A stretch of 64,000 nt of DNA, from contig NZ_CP041238.1 in assembly GCF_013488225.1 (NCBI RefSeq), forward strand, positions 1,823,501 through 1,887,500, in the 5' to 3' direction. The notes beneath the pieces were generated by a model that was not told the origin of the DNA, searched no databases, and saw nothing but the letters and a program-made list of their open reading frames with translations. This document shows positions 35,143 to 44,750 of this stretch, one piece after another. The DNA is from Sinorhizobium mexicanum. GTDB lineage: Bacteria; Pseudomonadota; Alphaproteobacteria; Rhizobiales; Rhizobiaceae. How positions within the stretch are numbered: position 1 is the first letter of the stretch; each line of letters opens with the position of its first letter. A program made the translations under genes and the position numbers.

Positions 35143-35622
35143 ATGGCCTACAACCTCAACGTCAATGGTCGCAGCATGACCGTGGAATCGGACGGCGATA
35201 CGCCGCTGCTTTGGGCTCTGCGTGACATCCTCGGTTTCAAAGGCACTAAGTTCGGGTGCGGCGTGGGTCTCTGCGGTTGCTGCACCGTGCATATCGATGG
35301 TGTCGCGACGCGGGCTTGCCAGACGCCGATCGACAGCGTCGGGACATCCGAGATAGCAACGATCGAAGGGCTGGCGACCTCAGACCCCGGACGTCGTATT
35401 CAGAAGGCATGGCTCGATTTCGAGGTCGTCCAATGCGGGTATTGCCAGCCTGGTCAGCTGATGTCGGCAGCCGCATTGCTGACCGAAACCCCTGATCCGA
35501 CAGATGAAGACATAGACGCGGCGATGTCCGGAAATCTGTGTCGTTGCGGAACCTACAACCGCATTCGCGACGCGATCAAGTATGCCGCTCACCTCGATGC
35601 GACGATGGAGAACGCACAATGA
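35143..35622 (+). CDS. iorA: Molybdenum hydroxylase small subunit, 2 x [2Fe-2S] (IorA-type)
   Basis: The 159-residue protein holds both clusters of the xanthine-oxidase family small subunit: the plant-type cluster CGVGLCGCCTVHIDG (with the third Cys spacing GCGVGLCGCC…C) and the C-terminal cluster QCGYCQPGQ…GNLCRCGTYNRIR. It passes electrons from the molybdopterin subunit to an acceptor, here probably the cytochrome c encoded downstream. The ATG lies 8 bases after GGAAGA. The gene overlaps the next start (ATGA at 35619-35622). The lack of an FAD subunit supports the isoquinoline 1-oxidoreductase-like branch. Confidence 0.9.
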   Translation: MAYNLNVNGRSMTVESDGDTPLLWALRDILGFKGTKFGCGVGLCGCCTVHIDGVATRACQTPIDSVGTSEIATIEGLATSDPGRRIQKAWLDFEVVQCGYCQPGQLMSAAALLTETPDPTDEDIDAAMSGNLCRCGTYNRIRDAIKYAAHLDATMENAQ

Positions 35623-37781
35623 AACACGTCTCCGATCGGCCACACGCCGGACTGTCGCGTCGTTCCTTCCTCCTGGCCAGTGCCGCGGCCGGAGGAGGTT
35701 TTCTGATCGGCGTTTCCTTCGACCCGGCTTCCGCGAAGGAAGCTGCCCAACAGGCCTTCATCCCGAATGCCTTCATCAGGATCGAAACTGACGGCACCAT
35801 TATCCTTACGATGCCGTACGTCGAGATGGGGCAGGGCACGTACACCTCCGTTCCCATGTTGATCGCTGAAGAACTCGAGGTCGGTCTCGACGCCGTGCAA
35901 CTCGAGCACGCGCCGGCCAATGATGGGCTTTATGCTCATCCGATTATGGGCGCGCAGGAAACAGACGGGTCGCTCTCGATGCGGGCTGCATGGGAGCCCA
36001 TGCGTCAGGCAGGTGCCGCTGCCCGGATGATGCTCGTCGCCGCCGCGGCCATCCGCTGGGGCGTGGACGCCGCCGAGTGCCACGCTGACCGTGGCTTCGT
36101 GGTGCACGGCAAGTCTGCTCGACGCATCGGTTACGGTGACCTTGCGGCGGACGCCGCGACGATGCCCGTGCCCAAGCAGGTCGTCCTCAAAGACCCGTCA
36201 TCGTACAAACTGATCGGCACACCACAGAAGCGACTCGACGCACCGCAGAAGGTGGCGGCGACAGCGCAATACGGGATCGACGTCAGCCTACCTGGCATGA
36301 AGATCGCCGCAGTGATTGCGTCGCCAGTACTTGGCGGCCAGGTATCTAGCGTCGACGACAGTGCCACGCGAAAGATCGCGGGCGTGCGCGATGTCATACG
36401 CATCCATGACGCCGTTGCTGTCATCGCGGATCACTGGGCCGCCGCAAAGAAGGGGCTGGATGCCCTTGTGGTGACCTGGGATGGCGGGCCGAATGCCCAG
36501 TTCTCGACAACTCAGCACATGGCCAATCTTGAAAATGGGGCAGAACGCGATGGTGTCGTCGCTGTCCAGAAAGGCGACGTCGCCGGCGTCTTTTCACGGG
36601 CTGAGCGTCGCCTGGAGGCGGACTACCGGCTTCCGATCTTGGCGCACGCGCCAATGGAGCCGTTGAACTGCACGGCACACATTCACGATGGCAGGTGCGA
36701 CGTCTGGCTCGGAACGCAAGCGGCAACGCGGGCGCAAAAGGCGGCGGCTGCCGCCGCCGGCCTACCGCTGGACCGCGTCGAAATCCATAACCAGTACCTT
36801 GGGGGTTCGTTCGGTCGGCGGGCCGAGGCAGACAATGTCACCCAGGCGGTACTGATCGCACGGCAGGTGGATTATCCGGTCAAGGTTATCTGGAGTCGGG
36901 AAGAGGATACCCAACACGACTTCTATCGCCCCGCCTACTTCAATAGGCTGAAGGCTAGCCTCGACACCGAGGGCCACATCACGAGTTGGTTTCACCGTGT
37001 CGTCGGTCCGTCGCCCCTGGCGCGGTGGCTGCCGGTAGCCGTGCAGAACGGTCTCGATCCCGATGCGGTCACCAGTGCGACCGGGCCGTATGAACTGTCG
37101 GACATCCATGTCGACTACGTCCGCCACGAGGATCACTCGTTCCAATCCGGTTTCTGGCGGGGAGTGGGCACCACTCACAACGTCTTCATCGTCGAAGGCT
37201 TCGTCGACGAACTTGCAGCCCTCTCCGGGAAAGACCCGCTCGAGTTCCGGCGCGCGCACGTTAAGAACAATCCCCGTGCGCTAGCAGTCCTCGATAAGGC
37301 CGCGGAAGAATCCGGCTGGGGCACGCCGCTACCCGAGGGCACCGGCCGAGGTATCTCGCTTCTCCAAGACTTTGGCGGAACGATCCTCGTGCACATCGCC
37401 GAAGCCACTGTTGACAAGGCAGGGGCGGTGAGAGTGTCGAAGGTCACCTCGGTGGTCGACTGCGGAAAAATCATCAATCCCGACACTGTCAAAGCCCAGA
37501 TACAGGGCGGGGCGATATTCGGGCTCTCAGCGACTCTGTACGGGGAAATAACCTTCACCGACGGACGTGTCGACCAGGGCAACTTCGACACGTATGCAGC
37601 AGTCAGGATGGACGAGGCCCCGCGTGTGACGGTCCATCTGATCGATAGTGGTGACAAGCCCTTCGGCGTCGGCGAATCCGGCACCTCTGGTATCGGCCCG
37701 GCTGTCGCGAACGCGGTCTACGCTGCAACCGGGAAGCGGGTCAGACAGCTTCCGATCACGCCCGAACTGCTCAAGTCATAA
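35619..37781 (+). CDS. iorB: Molybdopterin-binding large subunit, isoquinoline 1-oxidoreductase-like, TAT-exported
   Basis: The ATG at 35619 overlaps the iorA stop and gives 720 residues beginning with a twin-arginine signal (LSRRSFLLASAAAGG). Family marks of the cytosine-dinucleotide molybdopterin subunit are MPYVEMGQGTYTSVPMLIAEEL, GSFGRRAEADNVTQA, GFWRGVGTTHNVF and the near-C-terminal GVGESGTSGIGPAVANAVYA, which holds the catalytic Glu (E in GESGT). It should act in the periplasm, carried there with the iron-sulfur subunit, and hydroxylate an aldehyde or N-heterocycle. Cytochrome c 63 bases downstream is the likely acceptor. Confidence 0.9.
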   Translation: MKHVSDRPHAGLSRRSFLLASAAAGGGFLIGVSFDPASAKEAAQQAFIPNAFIRIETDGTIILTMPYVEMGQGTYTSVPMLIAEELEVGLDAVQLEHAPANDGLYAHPIMGAQETDGSLSMRAAWEPMRQAGAAARMMLVAAAAIRWGVDAAECHADRGFVVHGKSARRIGYGDLAADAATMPVPKQVVLKDPSSYKLIGTPQKRLDAPQKVAATAQYGIDVSLPGMKIAAVIASPVLGGQVSSVDDSATRKIAGVRDVIRIHDAVAVIADHWAAAKKGLDALVVTWDGGPNAQFSTTQHMANLENGAERDGVVAVQKGDVAGVFSRAERRLEADYRLPILAHAPMEPLNCTAHIHDGRCDVWLGTQAATRAQKAAAAAAGLPLDRVEIHNQYLGGSFGRRAEADNVTQAVLIARQVDYPVKVIWSREEDTQHDFYRPAYFNRLKASLDTEGHITSWFHRVVGPSPLARWLPVAVQNGLDPDAVTSATGPYELSDIHVDYVRHEDHSFQSGFWRGVGTTHNVFIVEGFVDELAALSGKDPLEFRRAHVKNNPRALAVLDKAAEESGWGTPLPEGTGRGISLLQDFGGTILVHIAEATVDKAGAVRVSKVTSVVDCGKIINPDTVKAQIQGGAIFGLSATLYGEITFTDGRVDQGNFDTYAAVRMDEAPRVTVHLIDSGDKPFGVGESGTSGIGPAVANAVYAATGKRVRQLPITPELLKS

Positions 37782-37844
37782 CCCACCGAACTCGCTCGCT
37801 TACACCGGATCGTCGCATCGATCGGCCCAGTAAAGGAGGCTACA

Positions 37845-38225
37845 ATGTATCGCTCGTTTAAAATTGCCTTGGCCATGGTCTTGGTCATGCCGATCCACCT
37901 GTCTGCCGCACTGGCGGAAGGCAGCCTGGAGCAGGGAGAGAAAGTATTCAAACGTTGCGCTGCATGTCACGCAGCGACGGATCAGAACAAGACGGGCCCG
38001 GGACTTGCGGGGATCGTAGGAAGGACGGCCGGGAAAGCCGCCGACTACAACTATTCTCCCGGTTTGGCGTCCTCGACCCTGGTTTGGGATGAGAAGACCC
38101 TGGACAGCTTCCTTCAGGGCCCGCGAAAGCTCGTACCTGGGACCAAGATGACCCTCAGCGTTCCAAAGCCCGACGAACGTCAGAGCGTCATCTTGTACCT
38201 CAAGTCCTTGGCCGCGGGGAACTGA
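37845..38225 (+). CDS. Periplasmic class I cytochrome c
   Basis: The 126-residue protein has a Sec signal peptide (MYRSFKIALAMVLVMPIHLSAALA), one heme site CAACH near residue 42 and a distal Met in GTKMTLSV near residue 105, the usual small soluble class I type (cytochrome c2/c550-like). GGAGG precedes the ATG. It follows iorB by 63 bases and is probably the electron acceptor of the molybdenum hydroxylase, as is common for such clusters. The operon ends in a hairpin at 38260-38287. Confidence 0.9.
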   Translation: MYRSFKIALAMVLVMPIHLSAALAEGSLEQGEKVFKRCAACHAATDQNKTGPGLAGIVGRTAGKAADYNYSPGLASSTLVWDEKTLDSFLQGPRKLVPGTKMTLSVPKPDERQSVILYLKSLAAGN

Positions 38226-38259
38226 CGCGCATCGGCGCGAACCTTGCATGTGTTTGGAA

Positions 38260-38287
38260 GCGCCGGCCCCCTTCCAGAGGCCGGCGC
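38260..38287. terminator. Hairpin terminator after the molybdoenzyme operon
   Basis: GCGCCGGCC / GGCCGGCGC makes a 9-base GC-rich stem with a ten-base loop, between the cytochrome c stop and the stop of the converging SnoaL-like gene. Confidence 0.65.
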
Positions 38288-38327
38288 GCGCAACCGAGGC
38301 ATCAACTCTGACAGAGCGAACGGGCCC

Positions 38328-38771
38328 TTACTGTGCTTTCAGTTGCCTGACCGCTCCCGCCCAGTCCTCCACATGATAGGAGTGCGCGATCTTGCCATCG
38401 CGGATCGTCTGGATGTCGATGGACATGATCGTGAAGGATTTGCCGGTCGGAGAGACTCCGAAAAAGTCCTTCACAGGCGTCCCGCTTGCCTGACCACGCA
38501 CGATGACTTTGTCGCCGGCCACGGCCACGTCGCGGATTTCCCACTGTAGGTCGGGGATTGTCTCGCCCCGCGCCTTGAAAGCAGGGACCAATTGCTCCCG
38601 GTTCAGGCATGAGCCTTCTCCCCTACAAGTGATCCAATCGTCGGTGGTCGCCCTCGCGAGCAACGCCGCCACGTCCTTCTTCGCAGGCTGATTCAGGGCG
38701 TCGTAGAACGGCGCGATGATCTCCTTCGCCTGGTCGACACTAAGGTCGTCGGATTTCGCGGGCGCGGCGGG
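38328..38771 (-). pseudogene. SnoaL/nuclear-transport-factor-2-like protein, 5' truncated
   Basis: The frame encodes an NTF2-like (SnoaL-type ester cyclase) domain: LSVDQAKEIIAPFYDALNQP, then WEIRDVAVAGDKVIVRG and a FFGVSPTGKSFTIMSID loop. In-frame coding runs up to about 38771 with no ATG, GTG or TTG until the GTG at 38672, which would lose the first helix. A normal member would begin with a signal peptide. The upstream part seems to have been removed in the deletion that also truncated the divergent LysR gene. It may still be made from the internal GTG as a 114-residue protein. Confidence 0.6.
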
Positions 38772-39403
38772 TTCGACCCAAAGACGTCTACGCGGCTCTT
38801 CCAGGTGACCACCGTCGACTACGTCGCCGCACTGCTCGCCCCTGCGCTACGCGCCGCGTTGGCGGACGAGGCTCCAGGAGTTCGGTTTTCTCTGCGGTTC
38901 GGTACTGGGCAGGCTGCACTGGATCACGTGCGCACAGACGACGTGGACCTCGCCATCGGGCGATTTGACCTCCTGCCGGATGGCTATCGGGCGTCCTCCC
39001 TGTCCGAAGACAGCTACTCGGTCGTCATGAGGAAAGGACACGTGTTTGCCGAGCAACCAGACCTGGAGCGCTATCTGGAAGCCGAACATCTGCTCGTGTC
39101 TTTCTCCGGCGAACATTACGGATCAGCCGACCGGGCGCTGCTGACGGCTGGGCGAAAGCGCCGTGTTGTAGCATCCGTGCCGCTCTTCATGGCCGCTCTG
39201 AGTACGGTTGCGAATACCGATCTATTTCTACCGTTCCCAAGAGGCTGGCAGATACTTATGCGGGCACCTTCAATTTGGAAAAGGTCCCGCCGCCGTTCCC
39301 GATGGAGACGTTCAGTCTCAATGTCGTGACCCACTCGCGCGCGAAGGATGCTGGCCTGATCTGGTTCGCCGACTTGCTACATCGTGTCTGGCAGGAAGTG
39401 TAG
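38772..39403 (+). pseudogene. LysR-type regulator, N-terminus deleted and frameshifted
   Basis: From 38772 the plus strand reads FDPKTSTRLFQVTTVDYVAA, the start of a LysR effector domain, through …DDVDLAIGRFDLLPDGYRAS… to NTDL near 39220. There a one-base loss shifts the frame; the other frame continues TVPKRLADTYAGTFNLEKVP… and ends HRVWQEV with TAG at 39401-39403. The DNA-binding helix-turn-helix (about 90 codons) is absent; the sequence begins at the junction with the SnoaL-like remnant. It cannot act as a regulator any more. Confidence 0.75.
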
Positions 39404-39504
39404 CCACGGCGGCAAGCATCCCCTTCAACGATCCCTGACGTCATACAAGACAACGGGACAAGCGTCGCGAAACTACGAGCCTCCCCAAGACGGAGCAACT
39501 CTCG

Positions 39505-40956
39505 ATGACGAACGACGCAAAAGAGAAATCACTGACCACTGCCTCCGGAACTCCGGTCGTGGACAACCTCAACATCCAGACCGCAGGCCCCCGCGGTCCA
39601 GCGCTGCTGCAGGACGTCTGGCTGATCGAAAAGCTGGCACACTTCGACCGCGAGGTTATCCCGGAGCGCCGTATGCATGCCAAGGGCGCGGGCGCGTACG
39701 GGACCTTTACCGTCACCCACGACATCACCCGTTACACCCGCGCAAAGCTCTTCTCCGAGGTCGGCAAGACGACGCCCATGTTCGTGCGCTTCTCGACAGT
39801 CGCCGGAGAACGCGGCGCAGCGGACGCCGAGCGCGATATCCGCGGCTTCGCCATGAAATTCTACACCGAGGAAGGCAATTGGGACCTCGTTGGTAACAAC
39901 ACGCCCGTGTTCTTTTTCCGCGACCCGTTGCGCTTCCCCGACCTAAACCACGCCATCAAGCGCGATCCGCGAACTGGCATGCGCAGCGCCCACAACAACT
40001 GGGACTTCTGGTCGTTGCTCCCGGAAGCGCTTCACCAGGTGACTATCGTGATGAGCGACCGCGGTATCCCGCGAAGCTTCAGACACATGCACGGCTTCGG
40101 TAGCCACACTTTCAGCTTCATCAATGCCGAAAACCAGCGGTTCTGGGTGAAATTCACCTTGAAGACGCAACAGGGCATCGAAAATCTGACGGACGCCGAG
40201 GCGGAGGCGATCATCGCGAAGGACAGGGAAAGCAATCAGCGGGACCTCTTCTACAGCATCGAAAGCGGAGACCTCCCGCGGTGGACGATGTATGTGCAGA
40301 TAATGCCGGAAGCCGACGCGGCGCGCTATCGTCTCAACCCATTCGATCTCACCAAGGTTTGGCCTCACGCCGACTACCCGTTGATCGAAGTCGGGGTCAT
40401 GGAGTTGAACCGGAACCCCGAGAACTTCTTCGCGGAAGTCGAACAGGCGGCATTTTCGCCGGCGAATGTCGTGCCGGGTATCGGCTTCTCCCCCGATAAG
40501 ATGTTGCAGGCCCGCCTGTTTTCTTACGCAGACACTCAGCGATACCGTCTGGGGGTCAATTTCAACCACATCCCCGTCAACGCTGCGCGGTGCCCCGTAC
40601 ACAGCTACCATCGCGACGGACAGATGAGGGTGGACGGCAACCTCGGCCGAACACCTTCGTACTTTCCGAACAGCGCAGGGGAGTGGCAGGATCAGCCCGA
40701 CTTCTCGGAGCCACCGCTTTCCGTCGACGGTCCCGCGGCGCATTGGGACCACCGCGTGGACGAGGACTACTATTCGCAGCCGGGCAACCTCTTCCGGATG
40801 ATGACCCCCTCGCAGAAACAGGTCCTGTTCGAAAACACGGCCCGAGCGATCGACGGAGCGAGCCAGGAGGGCATACGGCGACACATCGAGAACTGCCGGC
40901 GCGCCGATCCGGCGTACGGGGAAGGGGTGGCGAAAGCAGTCGGGTTCTCGCTCTAG
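39505..40956 (+). CDS. katA: Monofunctional heme catalase (small-subunit, clade 3 type)
   Basis: The 483-residue enzyme has all catalase marks: His58 in [12 protein letters not shown], the distal Asn131 in [12 protein letters not shown], and the proximal heme Tyr in [14 protein letters not shown] near residue 340. Its length fits NADPH-binding small-subunit catalases. It degrades hydrogen peroxide in the cytoplasm. It is followed 141 bases later by a flavoprotein disulphide reductase on the same strand, which suggests a stress-protection unit. The gene symbol is the usual name for the class and not a proven orthologue. Confidence 0.93.
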   Translation: MTNDAKEKSLTTASGTPVVDNLNIQTAGPRGPALLQDVWLIEKLAHFDREVIPERRMHAKGAGAYGTFTVTHDITRYTRAKLFSEVGKTTPMFVRFSTVAGERGAADAERDIRGFAMKFYTEEGNWDLVGNNTPVFFFRDPLRFPDLNHAIKRDPRTGMRSAHNNWDFWSLLPEALHQVTIVMSDRGIPRSFRHMHGFGSHTFSFINAENQRFWVKFTLKTQQGIENLTDAEAEAIIAKDRESNQRDLFYSIESGDLPRWTMYVQIMPEADAARYRLNPFDLTKVWPHADYPLIEVGVMELNRNPENFFAEVEQAAFSPANVVPGIGFSPDKMLQARLFSYADTQRYRLGVNFNHIPVNAARCPVHSYHRDGQMRVDGNLGRTPSYFPNSAGEWQDQPDFSEPPLSVDGPAAHWDHRVDEDYYSQPGNLFRMMTPSQKQVLFENTARAIDGASQEGIRRHIENCRRADPAYGEGVAKAVGFSL

Positions 40957-41097
40957 CAGACCGCAGTCCCGAGCCGCGGTTTTGTCAGCTCCGCGATCGA
41001 TCCAGGCGACACGTTTCGCCGTGAACGCCTGGACGCAATGTTCAATATCCGCCGCTACCGTGAGATTCTGCCGCGCAGCGCCCAAAGGAACCAATCC

Positions 41098-42480
41098 ATG
41101 ACTAACGTAGAAAAGTATGACCTCGTCGTCTTCGGTGGCGGTAAAGCGGGAAAAACGCTTGCCATGGACGAAGCCCGCGCGGGAAGGAAAGTGGCAATGA
41201 TCGAGGCCGGGATGATAGGCGGCTCATGTATCAACGTCGCGTGCATTCCGAGTAAGACGTTCATCCGTAGTGCCGAGATCGCTCATACGCTCGGGCAGGC
41301 GGCGCAGTTCGGCTTCCCCGAAGCAACAGCCGAACCGGATATGGGAGTTGTCGCCGCCCGTACCGCGAACGTGGTGGGCGAGATGGTCAGGACAAACCAA
41401 TCGGGGTTCGACGCCAGCGGCCTCGAGCTGTTGTTGGGGTGGGGCGCGTTCGTGGCACCCAGAATCATCGCGGTGGCGGGCACCGCTGGTCCGCGGCACG
41501 TGACAGCCGACAGTATTTTCATCAACCTCGGCACGCTCGCCGAAATCCCGGACCTCCCCGGACTCAAAGACGCCAATCCCCTCACACATGTTGAAGCGTT
41601 GCGCATCGGCGAACCTGTCCGCAAGCTGCTGATCCTCGGTGGCGGCTTCATCGCGCTTGAGCTTGGTCAGGCCTTTAAAAGACTGGGTACCGAGGTGACG
41701 ATCATCGAGCGTGGCCAACGTCTCCTGCCGCGGGAGGACGCGGACGTCGCCGACAGTATACTGGCGGCGATGAAGACCGAGGGCTTGGAAGTGGTGCTCG
41801 GGTGCGACGTGGCTGCAGTTGAAGGGAAGTCCGGCTTAGCCGTCACGGTGACGGCTGCTGATGGGAGACGCTTTGACGGCACGCACCTGCTTGTCGCCAC
41901 CGGCCGCCGGCCGCGGACCAAGGATATCGGCCTGGAGATCGCCGGCGTAGCGACCGACGAGCGCGGCTTCATTGAGGTCGACGATCATCTCAGAACCACG
42001 GCGAATGGTATTTGGGCCATGGGGGAGGTCGCCGGAACGCCGATGTTTACCCACGCGTCGCTCGACGACTACCGGATCGTCAAAAGTGACCTTAACGGCG
42101 GGACCCGACGCACGACCGACAGAACCATTCCATATTGTGTTTTCATCGATCCGGAATATGCCCGCATCGGGCTCAATGAAGAGGACGCTCGTCGGGAAGG
42201 TTTGGCCTACCGTGTTGCAAAGCTGCCGATGGACGTCATCCCACGCGCTCGAACGTTATCCCGCCGGGAAGGGTTCATGAATGCCATCGTTGCAGGACAC
42301 ACCGATGAGATACTTGGATTCAGCATGCTCGGCGAGAACGCCGGCGAGGTGATGAGCGTCGTCCAAATGGCGATGCTCGGGAAACTTCCCTATACGGCTC
42401 TGCGAGACTGCATCTTCGCGCACCCGACCATTTCGGAAGGCCTGAATATGCTTTTCGCGAACGTCCGCGCCCCGGATTGA
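41098..42480 (+). CDS. Pyridine nucleotide-disulphide oxidoreductase (mercuric reductase-like)
   Basis: I place the start at the ATG at 41098 (AAAGGAACC upstream), giving 460 residues. It has FAD-binding KYDLVVFGGGKAGKTLA, the redox disulphide GGSCINVACIPSK (Cys44, Cys49), the NAD site LLILGGGFIALELGQAF, a second FAD segment GIWAMGEVAGTPMFTHAS and the dimer-interface HPTISEGL with the catalytic His. The spacing of the cysteines and lack of an N-terminal metal-binding domain point to a MerA- or lipoamide-dehydrogenase-like enzyme of uncertain substrate. It lies after katA and may reduce oxidised thiols or quinones. Confidence 0.88.
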   Translation: MTNVEKYDLVVFGGGKAGKTLAMDEARAGRKVAMIEAGMIGGSCINVACIPSKTFIRSAEIAHTLGQAAQFGFPEATAEPDMGVVAARTANVVGEMVRTNQSGFDASGLELLLGWGAFVAPRIIAVAGTAGPRHVTADSIFINLGTLAEIPDLPGLKDANPLTHVEALRIGEPVRKLLILGGGFIALELGQAFKRLGTEVTIIERGQRLLPREDADVADSILAAMKTEGLEVVLGCDVAAVEGKSGLAVTVTAADGRRFDGTHLLVATGRRPRTKDIGLEIAGVATDERGFIEVDDHLRTTANGIWAMGEVAGTPMFTHASLDDYRIVKSDLNGGTRRTTDRTIPYCVFIDPEYARIGLNEEDARREGLAYRVAKLPMDVIPRARTLSRREGFMNAIVAGHTDEILGFSMLGENAGEVMSVVQMAMLGKLPYTALRDCIFAHPTISEGLNMLFANVRAPD

Positions 42481-42667
42481 GCGGAAATATGTAGCATCTC
42501 TGCAACAACCTGGGGAAAACCGGGACTTCAATAGTCGTACAACTTATACGCAGGTATGGTTGCGCCTTTCGCGACTTGCTGACGATTGACTCACAGCCAC
42601 CCTGACGTGTTGTTTCGCACAGGACGCGTTAGATAAATCATGACCCCATAGCGTGCACGGAGTTGGA

Positions 42668-44074
42668 ATGAAGGTCCTCGGTTCGCCCCGCCCCACGGAT
42701 GAGCAGCTCAAGATAATTGCGGAGGTTCGGACCGGAACGGAAATTATCCGTGGCGCGGCCGGCAGCGGGAAAACGACCACGGCGTTGCTCCGCCTACGCA
42801 ATCTGAGCGATATGTTCAAATCACGGCACGCTCGGCTGGAAATCCAGACCCCGGTCAGGGCGTTGGTTCTCACTTACAACCGTACGCTTTGCGGTTACGT
42901 TGAAGCTCTGGCTCAGCAACAGGCGTCCTCGGGCGGAGGCGTGGAACTCGAGGTTGCCACCTTCGCTCAATGGGCCATGAGGTTCACTCACAACAACGAC
43001 GTGATCGGCCGCGACGCGCGCGAATACGCGCTGGCGAAACTTTCGGCAGTTCATGACCTCAAACTATCCTCGACCTTCCTCGCATCTGAGGTTGAATACC
43101 TCCGCGGCCGCTTTTCGCCCGCCGACTACAAAAGCTACTTGGATACGGAGCGGACTGGGCGGGGAATCTCGCCCCGTGTCGAGAAGGCCACCCGCGAAAA
43201 GATACTATCGGTCATAGATGCCTACAACGCGGAACTGATCGCCAAGAGACAGGTCGATTGGGAGGACATCACGGCCGCCGCGGCTAACGCAGCCAGCATG
43301 GGATATCAGATCATCGTTGTCGACGAGGCGCAGGATTTCTCCGCAAACCAAATCCGCGCGTTGCGCAAGCACCTCGCAGACGACGCCCATGCATTTACGC
43401 TCGTTGTCGATACCGCGCAGCGTCTCTACCCGCGGGGCTATACGTGGAAGGAAGCGGGCATCGACGCCGGTCAAGCCCAGTTTCACCGCCTGTCCAAAAA
43501 CCACCGAAACACGGTGGAGATCGCGGCATTCGCAAGCGGAATCGTCGCCGGTCTCAAGCTTGACGACGATGGGACGATGCCTGACCTGAAAATGGCGACA
43601 AGCCATGGCCCCAAGCCCGCCGTCCTCAAGGGCAAGTACAACAAGCAACTGTCCGCGGCCATCGGCTATATCAAGGGCAATGTCGATCTGGCCAATGAGA
43701 CGGTTGCGTTTCTAAAGCCGCAGGGCGGTGGATGGTTTGCAGACATCAGGGATCGCCTCGACGCGGAAGGACTGCCCTATGAGGACATCACACGCGAGCG
43801 CACGTGGGCAAACAACGACGTCAACATCGTTCTCAGCACGATGCACAGCGCCAAAGGCCTGGAATTCGACCACGTCATCATCATTGGTCTCAATCAGGAA
43901 AACACCCCCCACGACGAGGACGCTGATGACGACCAGCATCAGGTGCTTCGCCGACTTCTCGCGATGGCCGTCGCACGCGCGCGCAAAAGCGTCGTCATCG
44001 GTTACAAGCCCTCCGAGGCTTCGGGTCTGGTGAAGTATTTCGTCCCGACGACGATCGATGAAAGCGAACTGTAA
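42668..44074 (+). CDS. Small SF1 (UvrD/Rep-like) helicase or ATPase of an ADP-ribosylation module
   Basis: The ATG at 42668 (GGAG five bases upstream) gives 468 residues. SF1 motifs run in order: motif I RGAAGSGKTT (28-37), Ia LVLTYNRTL, motif II VVDEAQDFS (218-225), motif IV-like KNHRNT (277-282), motif V STMHSAKGLEFDHVIIIG (390-407) and motif VI LLAMAVARARKSVVIGY (431-446). In common helicases motif VI reads …YVAMTRARK; here one residue differs but the Arg finger remains. The 1B/2B inserts are very short, so it is smaller than UvrD (~720 residues). Its stop overlaps the DarT-like gene start (TAATG), which makes it the first gene of the module and links DNA unwinding or DNA-end sensing to DNA ADP-ribosylation. 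Confidence 0.85.
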   Translation: MKVLGSPRPTDEQLKIIAEVRTGTEIIRGAAGSGKTTTALLRLRNLSDMFKSRHARLEIQTPVRALVLTYNRTLCGYVEALAQQQASSGGGVELEVATFAQWAMRFTHNNDVIGRDAREYALAKLSAVHDLKLSSTFLASEVEYLRGRFSPADYKSYLDTERTGRGISPRVEKATREKILSVIDAYNAELIAKRQVDWEDITAAAANAASMGYQIIVVDEAQDFSANQIRALRKHLADDAHAFTLVVDTAQRLYPRGYTWKEAGIDAGQAQFHRLSKNHRNTVEIAAFASGIVAGLKLDDDGTMPDLKMATSHGPKPAVLKGKYNKQLSAAIGYIKGNVDLANETVAFLKPQGGGWFADIRDRLDAEGLPYEDITRERTWANNDVNIVLSTMHSAKGLEFDHVIIIGLNQENTPHDEDADDDQHQVLRRLLAMAVARARKSVVIGYKPSEASGLVKYFVPTTIDESEL

Positions 44075-44736
44075 TGGGCGAAATCAGAGACTTCGCCGTC
44101 GGCCGTGGAATCACGGAAATCCTCCATTTTACGACAAACAAAGGCCTTACTGGATGCCTTCACACCAACGCTTTGCTTTCACGTCATCGTCTGAAAGACG
44201 AGGATAGCCTTGTTCATATCCTGACGTTGAATTCCAAGTTCAGAAAGGAAGAGGAGAGCACGTTCAATCAGCACGAGAATTGGATCGACTACGTCAATCT
44301 GAGCGTATCGGAAATCACAACAAACCTATTCAGGGCGTCACTGAGATGGCACGCGGGAAAGGATTTGTTCTGGGTCATTATGGCTTTCGACCCGGCCATC
44401 CTGGATGATGAAGGCGTATATTTCTCGACGACCAACAACATCTACAGCGGGACGCAACGCCAGAAGGGCCTTGCAGGGTTCAAGGCGCTATTCGCCGCGT
44501 CGGTCTCGCGATGGTGGAATAACACCGTTCTCCGCAAAGACAGACCCGACCACCTCACGACCTGTGAACAGGCTGAGGTTCTTTACCCGGGGCAGATTGA
44601 CATGCGGAACCTCAAGCGTGTCTACGTAGCCGACGGCGACCTCGCCGACCGGATTGCAGCGTACCTCGGCACCTATAATCGTGCGGATGTGGAGGTAGTT
44701 GTGGCCCCGGCAAAATTCGAGGGTCAAGGCAATTGA
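44074..44736 (+). CDS. darT: DarT-family DNA ADP-ribosyltransferase (DUF4433)
   Basis: The 220-residue protein has the DUF4433/DarT pattern: ITEILHFTTNKGLTGCLHTN with the NAD-binding His18, SRHRLKD (an Arg position), the HENWIDYVNLSVS segment (67-79), DLFWVIMAFDPAIL with EGVYFSTTN, and TTCEQAEVLYPGQI (162-175), whose Glu matches the catalytic Glu of DarT. Known DarT enzymes attach ADP-ribose to thymidine or guanosine bases of single-stranded DNA and stop replication; here the base is unknown. It starts within the helicase stop codon and ends at the start region of the ADP-ribosylglycohydrolase, so all three are made together. Confidence 0.82.
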   Translation: MGEIRDFAVGRGITEILHFTTNKGLTGCLHTNALLSRHRLKDEDSLVHILTLNSKFRKEEESTFNQHENWIDYVNLSVSEITTNLFRASLRWHAGKDLFWVIMAFDPAILDDEGVYFSTTNNIYSGTQRQKGLAGFKALFAASVSRWWNNTVLRKDRPDHLTTCEQAEVLYPGQIDMRNLKRVYVADGDLADRIAAYLGTYNRADVEVVVAPAKFEGQGN

Positions 44737-44750
44737 CGGAGGTTGAAGCT

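Noticed and set aside
39943..41094. A 383-codon antisense frame over the catalase gene
   Set aside because: The plus-strand catalase has all active-site motifs; the reverse frame is a composition shadow.
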